A stretch of 64,000 bases of DNA, from contig JAFDWN010000002.1 in NCBI GenBank assembly GCA_018268465.1, forward strand, positions 446,097 to 510,096. The letters run 5' to 3'. The position numbers and the translations under genes were made by a program. Below are positions 16,810 to 24,577 of this stretch, piece by piece. Numbering within the stretch: position 1 is the stretch's first letter; the number at the start of each line of letters is the position of its first letter. The notes below the pieces were generated by a model. The model was not told where the DNA came from. It ran no database searches and saw only the letters and a program-made list of their open reading frames with translations. This DNA is from Actinomycetota bacterium (lineage in GTDB: Bacteria; Actinomycetota; Actinomycetes; Mycobacteriales; Mycobacteriaceae).

Positions 16810-17292
16810 ATGGGCAAGTCCAGAATCACTGACGACGAATACGCCGCGATGGCCGCCGACTACGAGGCCAATCCACCAACGGCAGCCGAAGTCACCTCGG
16901 TCGAGCTAAATCCCGCCTACTTGCCGACGGGGCGCCCGAACAAGGGGACTCGGACAACAGGCAAGACACCGGTTCTAGCGATCCGTCTTCCCGAAACACT
17001 TCGCAACGAATTGGTGCACAGCGCCAACGTCCAGGGAGCAACGCCCTCGGAAATGGTCCGCCGCGCCGTGGTCGACAGCGTGGCGTTCTACGTGCTGTGG
17101 GAGCAGACGTTCGACGGTGACGAGTGGCAATGGGTCCGCTTCGACAAAGCACTGACACCACAAGACGCCGAAGAGATGTTCAAACACTTCTCACGCCTCG
17201 CGCCGACCCATGGCTACCGCCGCGTCCAGATCCGCCACGGCCGCGACGAAGTCATCAAAGAGTGGACAGCACCGATACGCGAAAAAACCTGA
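16810..17292 (+). CDS. RHH-type antitoxin with an extra C-terminal domain
   Basis: A 160-residue protein. After an N-terminal segment with ITDDEYAAMAADYEANPPT, a ribbon-helix-helix DNA-binding region occurs at about residues 55-90 (TPVLAIRLPETLRNELVHSA, then TPSEMVRRAVVDS). Ordinary relatives end here; this one continues for about 70 residues with many aromatics (YVLWEQTFDGDEWQWVRFD) that I cannot assign. The extension reads like a separate small protein joined in frame. ATG 16810 is preceded by AAAGGA. The next recognisable coding sequence, 15 bp on, is a broken JetB end, so this gene may have acquired its tail when the Wadjet locus was rearranged. Confidence 0.65.
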   Translation: MGKSRITDDEYAAMAADYEANPPTAAEVTSVELNPAYLPTGRPNKGTRTTGKTPVLAIRLPETLRNELVHSANVQGATPSEMVRRAVVDSVAFYVLWEQTFDGDEWQWVRFDKALTPQDAEEMFKHFSRLAPTHGYRRVQIRHGRDEVIKEWTAPIREKT

Positions 17293-17306
17293 ACTCAGCA
17301 TCGCTC

Positions 17307-17447
17307 GTGTCTCCTGCCGACAGTCCCGCCCGGTTCGAAGTGTCGCCGGTCCTGCGGCAGTTGTTCGACGCCGACGAGGTGGCCCTGGTCGAAGCCGAAT
17401 ACCGCCGACTCCTGGAAATCCACGCGGACGGGAACGGCGATGGGTGA
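17307..17447 (+). pseudogene. jetB: Wadjet JetB (MksE-like) C-terminal fragment
   Basis: Only the last 46 codons remain, with RFEVSPVLRQLFDADEVALV and EAEYRRLLEI, matching the end of JetB/MksE kleisin-associated subunits. The fragment overlaps the next start (ATGGGTGAGG) by eight bases, as jetB and jetC normally do. No JetA and no upstream part of JetB is present: the DNA before it belongs to the antitoxin gene. Family identification is from the C-terminal motif together with the JetC and JetD remains next to it. Confidence 0.6.
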
Positions 17448-18735
17448 GGACGTGCTGCGGCCCGGCCAGCACCGGCTGGCCCGTGTTCAGCTGTTCAACT
17501 GGGGCACCTATGACGGCTACCACGACTTGCCCGTAGCTCGTCGTGGCTTCCTGATCACCGGCCCCTCGGGATCGGGCAAGTCCACCCTGCTCGACGCGAT
17601 CTCCGCGGTGCTGGTAAACGCCGCCGCGCAGGGCCGCGGCCGCACCGTGGCGTCCTACATCCGCGGTGCTTACGCCCGGGGTTCCGATACCGAGACCCGC
17701 GAGCTGCGGGCCCGCTACCTGCGCGAGGGCGCCACCTGGAGTGCGGTCGGGCTCACCATGCGCACCGCGGGCGACGACGGCGACACGGTCACCACCTTGA
17801 TCGTGCTGTTCCATCTCAAACGAGGCAGCAACGACGTCGGCGAGTCGGGCCGCGCCTTCCTGTTGTTCGAACACGACCTCGATATCACCGAATTACGGCA
17901 CTGGTGACCGATGGCATCGACGTCCGCGCGCTCAAGAAGCGCTGGCCGGAACTGCTCTACAACAAGAGCTACCCACAGTTCGGGCAACGGTTACGAGGCC
18001 GACTGGGCATCGCCGACGAGAACGCACAGCTGCTGTTGCACCGCGCCATGTCGGCCAAAGGGCTCGACAGCCTCGACCGATTGTTCCGCGACTACATGCT
18101 CGACGAACCCGACACCTTCGGTGAGGCGCGCCGCGCGGTGGAGTTCTTCGCCGACCTGGACGAGGCGCACCGCAAGGTCGTGCAGACACGCGAACAGATC
18201 ACTGCGCTCGAACCGCTCGAGTCGTTGACCGCGACCCGCGACCGAGCCGAGCAGGAGACGCGGGCACTCGGCGAGGAGCTGGACGCCCTGGCAGCGCGCT
18301 TCGAACTCGACCTGGCTCAGGGTTGGCGCACCGATGCCGAGGCCGGGCACGCCCACGCGATCACCCGGGAGGAACAGGCCCACGCGGCTCGGCAGGCCAC
18401 CGCGACCGCGCTCAAGGAGGCCGAACGCGCCCGAGACGGGAATCAGTCGCTGCGCGAACTCCCTGACGCTCTCGACCACGCCGACGAACGCGTTCGATGG
18501 GTGTCCAGCTGGCGCCCTGGGGTGCGGCGGTACCCGACACCGCCGAGGAGTTCGCCACCTTCCGATCCCAGATCAGCAGGGAGGCAGCGGAATTGGCGGA
18601 CAGCGCCGCCGAACACGATGCCGCTCACGGCGCACTGATGCTCGCCTCGGCACGCGCCGACGACCTTGTCTCCGAGCTGAAACAACAGATCGCTTCACTC
18701 GCGCGCGAGAAATCGAACATCGATCACAAGCTGCT
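17440..18735 (+). pseudogene. jetC: Wadjet JetC (SMC-like ATPase) relic with two frameshifts and lost C-terminus
   Basis: The N-terminus is clear: RLARVQLFNWGTYDGYHDLP then Walker A FLITGPSGSGKSTLLDAIS. The first frame stops at 17907 after ITELRHW; the neighbouring frame resumes at 17904 with VTDGIDVRALKKRWPELLYN and continues into coiled-coil sequence; a second shift near 18500 leads into a third frame (FRSQISREAAELADSAAEHD). JetC proteins usually exceed 1,000 residues, but here the sequence ends in the coiled coil at about 18735 (KSNIDHKLLE). The ABC signature and Walker B, located in the missing C-terminal head, are gone, so no ATPase can form. Confidence 0.75.
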
Positions 18736-19474
18736 GGAACACGGCACTATCCACTGCCTTCCGCTATTGGAACACATTGGCGGACAACGATTTCGACTGA
18801 TCGCCGTCCTAGCGTGGCTGCGCCAGAATCCCGCCTCGGGACTACTGATTCGTCAGTTGCCGGTCCCCGGCGTTGATACCAAGTGGGTTGGCACCCATCG
18901 TGTCACGGTGACATCACTTGCGGTTCCGCTCGGCGTACCCGAACATCTGGGGCTGCGGGAACGTGAACTTCTGCGGGCTGTCGCGATCCTCGATCCTGCG
19001 CATCGGCGAGGTCTTCCGCGCCTGTTTGCAGCCTCGGACAGTGACCTCGCGACCCTCGAGATGAGGCCGCCACAGGTTCTTGTGGTGGAAAACCTCCAGA
19101 CGTTGGAAGCTCTGCGTGACGTACCGGACACCGTCGCCGTGTTCGGATGGGGTGGCCATGCGATGGCGGTCGCCGAGTTCCCCTGGGTGCGTGACGCACC
19201 ACGCGTGCGCTACTGGGGCGATCTGGACGCCGACGGCTTCGCCATACTGGCTCGCTTCCGCGCGAAGCGCTCCTGCGAAAGCCTGCTGATGGACGTCGCC
19301 ACGATAGAAGGCTGGCGTGACCTCGCGGTGCAGCACCCCGCGACCGAACCCGTCGACGCCAGTCAGTTGACGGTCGACAAACTCGCAGCTCTGGAACTAC
19401 TGCGCCGTGACGGTCTCCGGCTGGAGCAGGAACGGATTCCGATAAATATCGCCATGGGCATGATTCGAGGCTGA
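18736..19474 (+). pseudogene. jetD: Wadjet JetD (TOPRIM nuclease) C-terminal part fused to the JetC relic
   Basis: This part continues in frame with the JetC coiled coil, so one open frame spans both genes (18497-19474). JetD features: LIAVLAWLRQNPASG, LPVPGVDTKWVGTHR, then a TOPRIM domain with the Glu in VLVVENLQTLEAL and the DxD motif in RYWGDLDADGFAI. About 245 residues remain of a family protein near 400; the N-terminal DNA-binding part has been deleted along with the end of JetC. The catalytic acidic residues are intact, but without JetA, JetB and JetC it cannot act as Wadjet. It lies 248 bp from the tRNA att site. Confidence 0.75.
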
Positions 19475-19718
19475 CCATCACGAGCGCGATCATCCGAGGG
19501 TTGTGAAACCTCCACCAACCTGCCATCGGGTTCGGATAGGAGAAACCCGACGCCAGCAGCCCTTATCGACGGATGGGTCTAAGTGGCCAGAAGCTTCTGG
19601 CCGCTTGGCCAGCCCGAACAAGGTGGTTGAACGATTGCGCCATCGATGATTCGGGCCGAGAACGGATCCATAAGAGAGCAGATACGAAGGTTCGGGTAAG
19701 GACACTAAGGTGTCCGAA

Positions 19719-19770
19719 AAGTGGAGCTAAGGGGAATCGAACCCCTGACCTACTCGATGCGAACGAGTCG
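19719..19770. repeat. Right 52-bp direct repeat within tRNA-Ala, att-site candidate
   Basis: Identical to 3373-3424. It covers the tRNA 3' half plus three bases beyond the discriminator; identity between the copies ends in the D-loop side of the anticodon stem. An incoming element sharing this sequence would have rebuilt a complete tRNA at this end. Confidence 0.85.
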
Positions 19771-19794
19771 CGCTACCAACTGCGCCATAGCCCC
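19722..19794 (-). tRNA. tRNA-Ala (anticodon CGC)
   Basis: The minus strand folds as a 73-nt tRNA: acceptor strands GGGGCTA and TAGCTCC plus discriminator A, a D arm with GCGCAGTTGGTAGCGC, an anticodon stem ACTCG/CGAGT enclosing the loop TTCGCAT (anticodon CGC), and a T arm AGGGG-TTCGATT-CCCCT. CCA is not encoded. It reads GCG codons and is the integration target of the island on its 3' side. Confidence 0.95.
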
Positions 19795-19848
19795 TGATAC
19801 CGGTAGCACAGGCTACCAGCCGCGCCGCAAGAGTCGAAACCCGCAGGT

Positions 19849-20898
19849 CTACTGCCCTGCGGCGCGCGGAAGATCGAACTCGCGCGCGAACGGCACATCG
19901 TCGAGATGCTCGAAGATCGGGTCTTCGTCGTCGATCTCGAGCACCACCGAACCGGGCCTGCGCAGTCGCGACGGCACCACGTCGAGCTCTTCGTCCTCGG
20001 AACTCTCGACACCCAGCCGCGACCGCATCATCCGCTGCGCCCGGCGGCGCCGCAGCCGCTCCTCGATGCGGGTCTGACGCCGCAGATAGGCGAGATAGAG
20101 CACGGTGACCGTACCGACCGACCCGCACACCCACCACAGCGTCGGCGAGAGCAGGAACGCGGCCAGCGCCGACACCAGCATCATCAGCGACATCACCGAC
20201 AACGTCCGCATGCGGAACCGGTACTTGCGGGCACTGACCGCCGCGGCGGTCGTGGACTCGCGGCGGCGCCGGCGCGCCGCGCTCATCGAGTCCGCGAGCT
20301 TGAGGTCGGTGTCCGACGGCGCTTCCAGCCCCGAGGAATCCTCGACGTACTCGTATTCGTCCGCGGTGCCGTCGGGCTCGGGCGCCGGCGCTGAACCGTC
20401 TGCGACGTCGTCTGCTTCGGCAGCGTCAGCCAGGGGTGTGGCGATGTCGCCGGACTCCTCCGGCGCCGACGCCTCGTCGGCGAGATCGTCCTGTTCGGCC
20501 ACGTACTCTGCGGGTTCGGCGGCGTCCTGCGCGGCGTCGGTGGACACACCGATCGGCAATGCTCCCGAGTCCTCCTCGACGATGTCGACGTCGAGGTAAT
20601 CGGGTTCGGTGCGCTCGTCGGCCTCGGCGAGGACCACGGACCGTCCCGGCTCGGGGTCGTCGACGTCGTCGATGTCGTCCTCGGACGGCCGCCACTTCGG
20701 GTCGCTGCGATGTCCCGCGGCAGGTCCGGTGCGCCGGATCAGTCGTGCACCGCGGCCCGTGTTCAGCACACGCGTCGCCAGTGCCACGTCGCTGGTGCGG
20801 CGCACGGCGTCCCGTTTGCTGATCAACATCGGTACCAGTACGAACAACCACAGCACGACGAGTGAGATCCACAGGAGGGATTGGGGGATGCTTGGCAT
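19849..20898 (-). CDS. glpR: GlpR/SepX, membrane receptor for the gephyrin-like divisome protein
   Basis: A 349-residue protein. One N-terminal helix (SLLWISLVVLWLFVLVPMLI, about residues 7-26) is followed by RRTSDVALATRVLNTG, a long acidic low-complexity segment (about 60-205), two further helices near 230-275 and a charged C-terminal part. This architecture and the conserved start correspond to Rv0996/GlpR (SepX in Streptomyces), a divisome membrane protein that partners the MoeA-like Glp. The gene glp lies two genes away, as expected. ATG 20898 has AAAGGAG at suitable distance. The acidic linker length varies between species, so divergence there is expected. Confidence 0.85.
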   Translation of the reverse strand: MPSIPQSLLWISLVVLWLFVLVPMLISKRDAVRRTSDVALATRVLNTGRGARLIRRTGPAAGHRSDPKWRPSEDDIDDVDDPEPGRSVVLAEADERTEPDYLDVDIVEEDSGALPIGVSTDAAQDAAEPAEYVAEQDDLADEASAPEESGDIATPLADAAEADDVADGSAPAPEPDGTADEYEYVEDSSGLEAPSDTDLKLADSMSAARRRRRESTTAAAVSARKYRFRMRTLSVMSLMMLVSALAAFLLSPTLWWVCGSVGTVTVLYLAYLRRQTRIEERLRRRRAQRMMRSRLGVESSEDEELDVVPSRLRRPGSVVLEIDDEDPIFEHLDDVPFAREFDLPRAAGQ

Positions 20899-20966
20899 GT
20901 CGCCTGCTCCTTTCCCCTTCAGGCTAGGTCTGTGACCAGCGCATCTGGGGGCGACGCGCCGAGGTC

Positions 20967-20996
20967 AATTACACACCTGTAATTCTTGCCTGACAA
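20967..20996 (-). promoter_or_regulatory. Candidate promoter of glpR with overlapping inverted repeat
   Basis: On the minus strand, TTGTCA (20996-20991) and TGTAAT (20973-20968) are separated by 17 bp, a sigma70-like arrangement about 70 bp upstream of the glpR start. An inverted repeat AATTACA/TGTAATT (20967-20973 and 20978-20984) covers the -10 region, so a repressor site is possible. Confidence 0.45.
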
Positions 20997-20998
20997 GC

Positions 20999-21269
20999 AC
21001 CAATAGTCACATCAGTCACATTTGTCACAGTGACGGTTGGGCCGGGCGCGGGTCTCGTCGGATTTTGCGTGACGGTCGTCGCCCGTGCGCGACCGCGATT
21101 CCCGAGTCGGACGATGTCCACGCCGTGGCAGTAAGTCGACGTACCATCTAATTCCTGCCACGCACCGGTCAATCCCTGCCACCTGGAATCAACACCCTGA
21201 CCAGCCGGTTTAACCCATCAGACCGGCACGAAACCCTCGGAGCCGATAACGACACCAGGAGTGATCGAC
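20999..21269. other. Intergenic region with short direct repeats
   Basis: No gene was found. It carries three GTCACA units in quick succession (about 21006-21034), upstream of the glpR promoter, and a repeated CCTGCCAC (in the TTCCTGCCAC and TCCCTGCCAC contexts, about 21151-21182) upstream of the small secreted protein gene. These are candidate binding sites only. Confidence 0.4.
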
Positions 21270-21479
21270 ATGAAGAACCTCACCATCACCACCATCGCCG
21301 CCGCCGCACTCACCGCAGGCCTGTTCGGCCTGGCCGCCCCCGCCAACGCCGCCACCCCCGGCCTGGACCCCTCGGTCACCATCTCCGCCGACATCGACCA
21401 CCACGGCTGGATCCAGGACATCCAACAGCAGGTCAACGTCCCCAAGGTCGACACCACCGTGCGCCACAGCGGCCGCTAA
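21270..21479 (+). CDS. Small secreted protein of unknown function
   Basis: A 69-residue protein with a signal peptide: MKNLTITTIAAAALTAGLFG followed by LAAPANA, cleaved before ATPGLD. The mature part is about 44 residues, acidic with histidines (ISADIDHHGWIQDIQQQVNV) and no cysteine. ATG 21270 follows AGGAG by eight bases. It has its own strong terminator. Mycobacteria encode several short exported proteins of this kind; I recognise no specific function. It interrupts the glpR-rimJ neighbourhood on the opposite strand. Confidence 0.75.
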   Translation: MKNLTITTIAAAALTAGLFGLAAPANAATPGLDPSVTISADIDHHGWIQDIQQQVNVPKVDTTVRHSGR

Positions 21480-21493
21480 CCACACCATGACCA

Positions 21494-21519
21494 ACGGGCA
21501 CCCCACCAGGGGTGCCCGT
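21494..21519 (+). terminator. Rho-independent-type terminator
   Basis: A perfect 11-bp stem (ACGGGCACCCC/GGGGTGCCCGT) with loop ACCA, followed by TTCTC, lies 15 bp after the small secreted protein stop. It may also serve the convergent rimJ on the other strand. Confidence 0.8.
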
Positions 21520-21566
21520 TTCTCATACCCACACCAAACTGGGGGCGCACGCCGGGTAAACCCGCA

Positions 21567-22220
21567 TCACGCCCAGCTGGCGTGCCCTCCGCGCACCAGT
21601 GCCGAGGCCGCGGAACCGTTGAGTTCCTCGATCGTGATCGCGACCAGCAGATGATCGCGCCAGGCGCCGTCGACCTCGAGGTAGCGCCTTAGCAGGCCCT
21701 CCTCCCGGAACCCCGCCTTGCGCAGCACCGCCCTGCTGGCGACATTCTCCGGCCGCACGGTGGCCTCCAACCGGTGCAGCATGACCGGGCCGAACGCATG
21801 GTCGATACCGAGCGCCACCGCCGCGGTCGCGATACCGCCCCCGGTCACGCTGCGGGCCACCCAGTAGCCGATCCACGCCGATCGCAACGCCCCGTGGGTG
21901 ACGTTGCCGATGGTCAGCTGGCCGGCGAACTGCCCGTCCAGTTCGATGACCAACGGCAGCATCCGCCCCCGACGAGCCTCGCCCCGCAGCCCCGAACAGA
22001 CCGCGGGCCACGACGACAACGCATGACGGGTCTCCCAGTCCACCCCGGTGGTCGGTTCCCACGGCTCAAGGTGCGCACGGTCGGCCAGCCGGATGCGGCT
22101 CCACTGCGCGGCATCGCGCAGCCGCACCGGCCGCAGCCGCACCACCCCGGCGGTCACCCGCAACGGTCCGACCGGAACCGGCCAGCCGGGATGCAAAGCG
22201 CTGGTACGCCACAGATTCAC
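21567..22220 (-). CDS. rimJ: RimJ-like GNAT N-acetyltransferase
   Basis: A 217-residue GNAT protein of the RimJ/RimL type: VRLRPVRLRDAAQWSRIRLA opening, IGYWVARSVTGGGIATAAVA acetyl-CoA-binding segment (the V-x-x-x-x-G-G-G-I-A loop), and LEATVRPENVASRAVLRKAG, the family's Asn-x-x-S-x-x-V-L-x-K-x-G motif. It acetylates N-termini of ribosomal or other proteins. It lies between glp and glpR, as Rv0995 does, reading in the same direction. The substrate is assigned by name only. Confidence 0.85.
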   Translation of the reverse strand: MNLWRTSALHPGWPVPVGPLRVTAGVVRLRPVRLRDAAQWSRIRLADRAHLEPWEPTTGVDWETRHALSSWPAVCSGLRGEARRGRMLPLVIELDGQFAGQLTIGNVTHGALRSAWIGYWVARSVTGGGIATAAVALGIDHAFGPVMLHRLEATVRPENVASRAVLRKAGFREEGLLRRYLEVDGAWRDHLLVAITIEELNGSAASALVRGGHASWA

Positions 22221-22238
22221 GTCGGCCGGCCGGGGCGT

Positions 22239-23504
22239 TCAGCCGCGCTGGGCCAAGAACGCGACGTCGACGGACTCGCCGGTGCGGAGCTCGTCGACCT
22301 CGGTCGGCACGACCACCAGACAGTTCGCCTCGGCCAGCGTCGCCAGCAGGTGCGACGACGCGCCCGGCGCCCCACCCAGCGCCTGCACCAGGTAGTCACC
22401 GGTGTCCTGGTCACGCATCAACTGCCCGCGCAGGAATCCCTTGCGCCCCGGCACGGATGTGATCGGCGACAGGGTGCGGGCCTGCACGATCCGGCGCATC
22501 GGCTGACGCTTACCCAGCGACATCCGGATCAGCGGCCGCACCATCACTTCGAATACCACCAGGGCGCTGACCGGGTTGGCGGGCAGCAGGAACACCGGCA
22601 CCCCCTCCCGGCCCAACTGCCCGAAACCCTGCACCGACCCGGGGTGCATCGCGATGCGGGCGACCTCCATATCGCCGAGTTCGCCGAGCACCGTGCGGAC
22701 CGCTTCGGCGGCCGCCCCGCCGACCGCTCCGGCGATCACCACCGCTTCGGCCCGATTCAGCTGTCCTTCAACGACTTCCCGTAATTTCGCGGCGTCGGTG
22801 TCGACGATCCCGACCCGGTTGACCTCGGCGCCGGCATCGCGGCCCGCGGCGGCCAGCGCATAGGAGTTGACGTCATAGACCTGGCCGTTACCCGGTGTCC
22901 TGGAGATGTCTACGAGCTCGCCGCCCACCGACATCACCGACAACCGCGGCCGGGGGTGCACCAGCACCCGTTCCCTGCCGACGGCGGCCAGCAGACCCAC
23001 CTGGGCCGCGCCGATGATCGTGCCCGCCCGCACCGCCACGTCACCGGGCTGAACGTCGTCGCCGGTGCGGCGCACGTACGCCCCCGAGCGCACACCGCGC
23101 AGGATCCGCACCCGATTCTCACCGCCGTCGGTCCACCGCAGCGGCAAGACGGCATCGGCAAGCGTCGGCATCGGCGCGCCGGTCTGCACCCGCGCAGCCT
23201 GCCTCGGCTGCAGGCGGCTGGGCGTGCGGGCGCCCGCCTCGATGGAGCCCATCACCGGCAGGCTCAGCTCGCCACCGTCGCCGCCGGCCTCGTCGTCATC
23301 GTCGGCCGGCCCGGAGCCGCGCACATCGACGCTGCGCACGGCGTACCCGTCGATGGCCGCCTGGTCGAACCCGGGCATGGGCCGCTCGGTGACGACCTCC
23401 TCGGCACACATCAGTCCTTGCGCTTCGGCAATGGCCACCCGGACCGGCCTGGGCGCCACCGCGGCGGCGGCTATCCGAGCCTGCTGCTCCTCGACCGAAC
23501 GCAC
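22239..23504 (-). CDS. glp: Gephyrin-like molybdotransferase Glp (MoeA1-type)
   Basis: A 421-residue MoeA/gephyrin-family protein. N-terminal MoeA domain motifs: PMPGFDQAAIDGYAVRS and VQTGAPMPTLADAVLPL; the molybdopterin-binding domain has PRLSVMSVGGELVDI and VVIAGAVGGAAAEAV; a C-terminal domain (RKGFLRGQLM) follows. GTG 23504 is preferred (GGAGAAAGG just upstream, length near 426 in relatives); the frame stays open to 23669. In actinobacteria the copy linked to glpR was shown to work in cell division with FtsZ rather than mainly in molybdenum cofactor insertion. In the putative catalytic loop GAVGGAAAEA the usual GG-S/T-S element is changed, which fits loss of the enzymatic role. Confidence 0.88.
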   Translation of the reverse strand: MRSVEEQQARIAAAAVAPRPVRVAIAEAQGLMCAEEVVTERPMPGFDQAAIDGYAVRSVDVRGSGPADDDDEAGGDGGELSLPVMGSIEAGARTPSRLQPRQAARVQTGAPMPTLADAVLPLRWTDGGENRVRILRGVRSGAYVRRTGDDVQPGDVAVRAGTIIGAAQVGLLAAVGRERVLVHPRPRLSVMSVGGELVDISRTPGNGQVYDVNSYALAAAGRDAGAEVNRVGIVDTDAAKLREVVEGQLNRAEAVVIAGAVGGAAAEAVRTVLGELGDMEVARIAMHPGSVQGFGQLGREGVPVFLLPANPVSALVVFEVMVRPLIRMSLGKRQPMRRIVQARTLSPITSVPGRKGFLRGQLMRDQDTGDYLVQALGGAPGASSHLLATLAEANCLVVVPTEVDELRTGESVDVAFLAQRG

Positions 23505-23586
23505 AGCACGCCTTTCTCCTCTGTCCCGGGTCTCCGTTGGGGCCGCGGCAACAGCGGCCGATGCCGCCGTCCGGCTGCGTTGCGGT

Positions 23587-24492
23587 CTAGCGTTCGGCCA
23601 GACCCAACCGCTCCACCAACCACCGTCGCAACTCAGGGCCGTAGTCGTCGCGTTCCAACGCAAAGTCAACCGCAGCCTTGAGGTAGCCGCCGGGATTTCC
23701 CAGGTCGTGTCGGGAGCCCCGGTGAACGACCACGTGCACGGGATGCCCCTCCTCGATCAGCAGGGCGATCGCGTCGGTCAGCTGGATCTCGCCACCGGCC
23801 CCGCGCTGCACCCGGCGCAGCGCGTCGAATACGGCGCGATCCAGCACGTAGCGGCCCGCCGCGGCATAGTGCGACGGCGCTTCCTCGGCCCTGGGCTTCT
23901 CGACCATGCCCTTGACCCGCAGCACGTTCGGATTGTCCGCGTCGGGCAACACCTCCACGTCGAACACGCCGTACGCGCTGATGTCGTCACCTGGCACCTC
24001 GATCGCACACAACACCGACCCGCCCCGTTTGGCGCGCACCTTGGACATCGTCTCCAGCACACCGGTCGGCAACACCAGATCGTCGGGCAACAGCACGGCC
24101 ACGGCATCGTCGTCGGGCGCCAGGCTGGCCTCCACACAACTGACCGCATGCCCCAGACCCAACGGCTCGGCCTGCACCACGGACTCGACCTTGATCAGCG
24201 CCGGCGCGCGGCGGACTTTCTCCAGCATCGTCTTCTTACCGCGCGCCTCCAGCGTGCCCTCCAGCACCAGGTCCTGGACGAAATGCGCGACGACACCATC
24301 CTTACCTTCGGATGTGATGATGACCAGCCGTTCGGCGCCGGCTTCGGCGGCCTCGGCGGCCACCAGCTCGATGCCTGGCGTATCGACCACCGGCAGCAGT
24401 TCCTTGGGCACCGTCTTGGTGGCCGGCAGGAACCGCGTTCCCAAACCGGCAGCCGGAACGATCGCGGTGCGGGGGACCCCAGGGACTGTCAT
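23587..24492 (-). CDS. galU: UTP-glucose-1-phosphate uridylyltransferase
   Basis: A 301-residue GalU, forming UDP-glucose from UTP and glucose 1-phosphate for envelope polysaccharide and trehalose synthesis. The nucleotide-binding motif TAIVPAAGLGTRFLPATK is at the N-terminus, followed by KELLPVVDTPGIE, QAEPLGLGHAVSCVE, LLPDDLVL and a VEKPRAEEAPSH segment that carries the sugar-phosphate residues. The length matches relatives. ATG 24492 is divergent from the 5-formyl-THF cyclo-ligase gene, with an 85-bp gap; the glp gene follows 82 bp downstream. Confidence 0.95.
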   Translation of the reverse strand: MTVPGVPRTAIVPAAGLGTRFLPATKTVPKELLPVVDTPGIELVAAEAAEAGAERLVIITSEGKDGVVAHFVQDLVLEGTLEARGKKTMLEKVRRAPALIKVESVVQAEPLGLGHAVSCVEASLAPDDDAVAVLLPDDLVLPTGVLETMSKVRAKRGGSVLCAIEVPGDDISAYGVFDVEVLPDADNPNVLRVKGMVEKPRAEEAPSHYAAAGRYVLDRAVFDALRRVQRGAGGEIQLTDAIALLIEEGHPVHVVVHRGSRHDLGNPGGYLKAAVDFALERDDYGPELRRWLVERLGLAER

Positions 24493-24577
24493 CGTTCACA
24501 CGATAAACCCTCGGCAACGCGGTGAAGCCGCTCGACCGGCAGGCCGCGGCGAGGCAGGGAATGGCAGGGTTGACGCC

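Larger units (their letters stand above)
3373..19770. mobile_element. Putative integrated genomic island at tRNA-Ala(CGC), integrase lost
   Basis: About 16.4 kb lies between the two copies of a perfect 52-bp direct repeat, one copy being the 3' end of an intact tRNA-Ala gene. The intact tRNA is on the right, with its 3' end pointing into the island, which is the usual geometry after insertion. The interior shows accessory traits: an IS630-type element, a toxin-antitoxin pair, DUF4062 and Wadjet debris, several broken genes and metabolic cargo. No tyrosine or serine recombinase, relaxase, replication gene or phage structural gene was found, so the element appears immobilised. Alternatively, two tRNA-targeting elements may have recombined, leaving a composite. 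Confidence 0.65.

Noticed and set aside
17440-19474. Functional Wadjet system
   Set aside because: JetA is absent, JetB is reduced to its tail, JetC is frameshifted and lacks its C-terminal head, and JetD lacks its N-terminus.
3425-19718. Integrase, relaxase or phage genes inside the island
   Set aside because: Looked for in all frames; the only recombination gene is the IS630 transposase, so autonomous mobility cannot be claimed.
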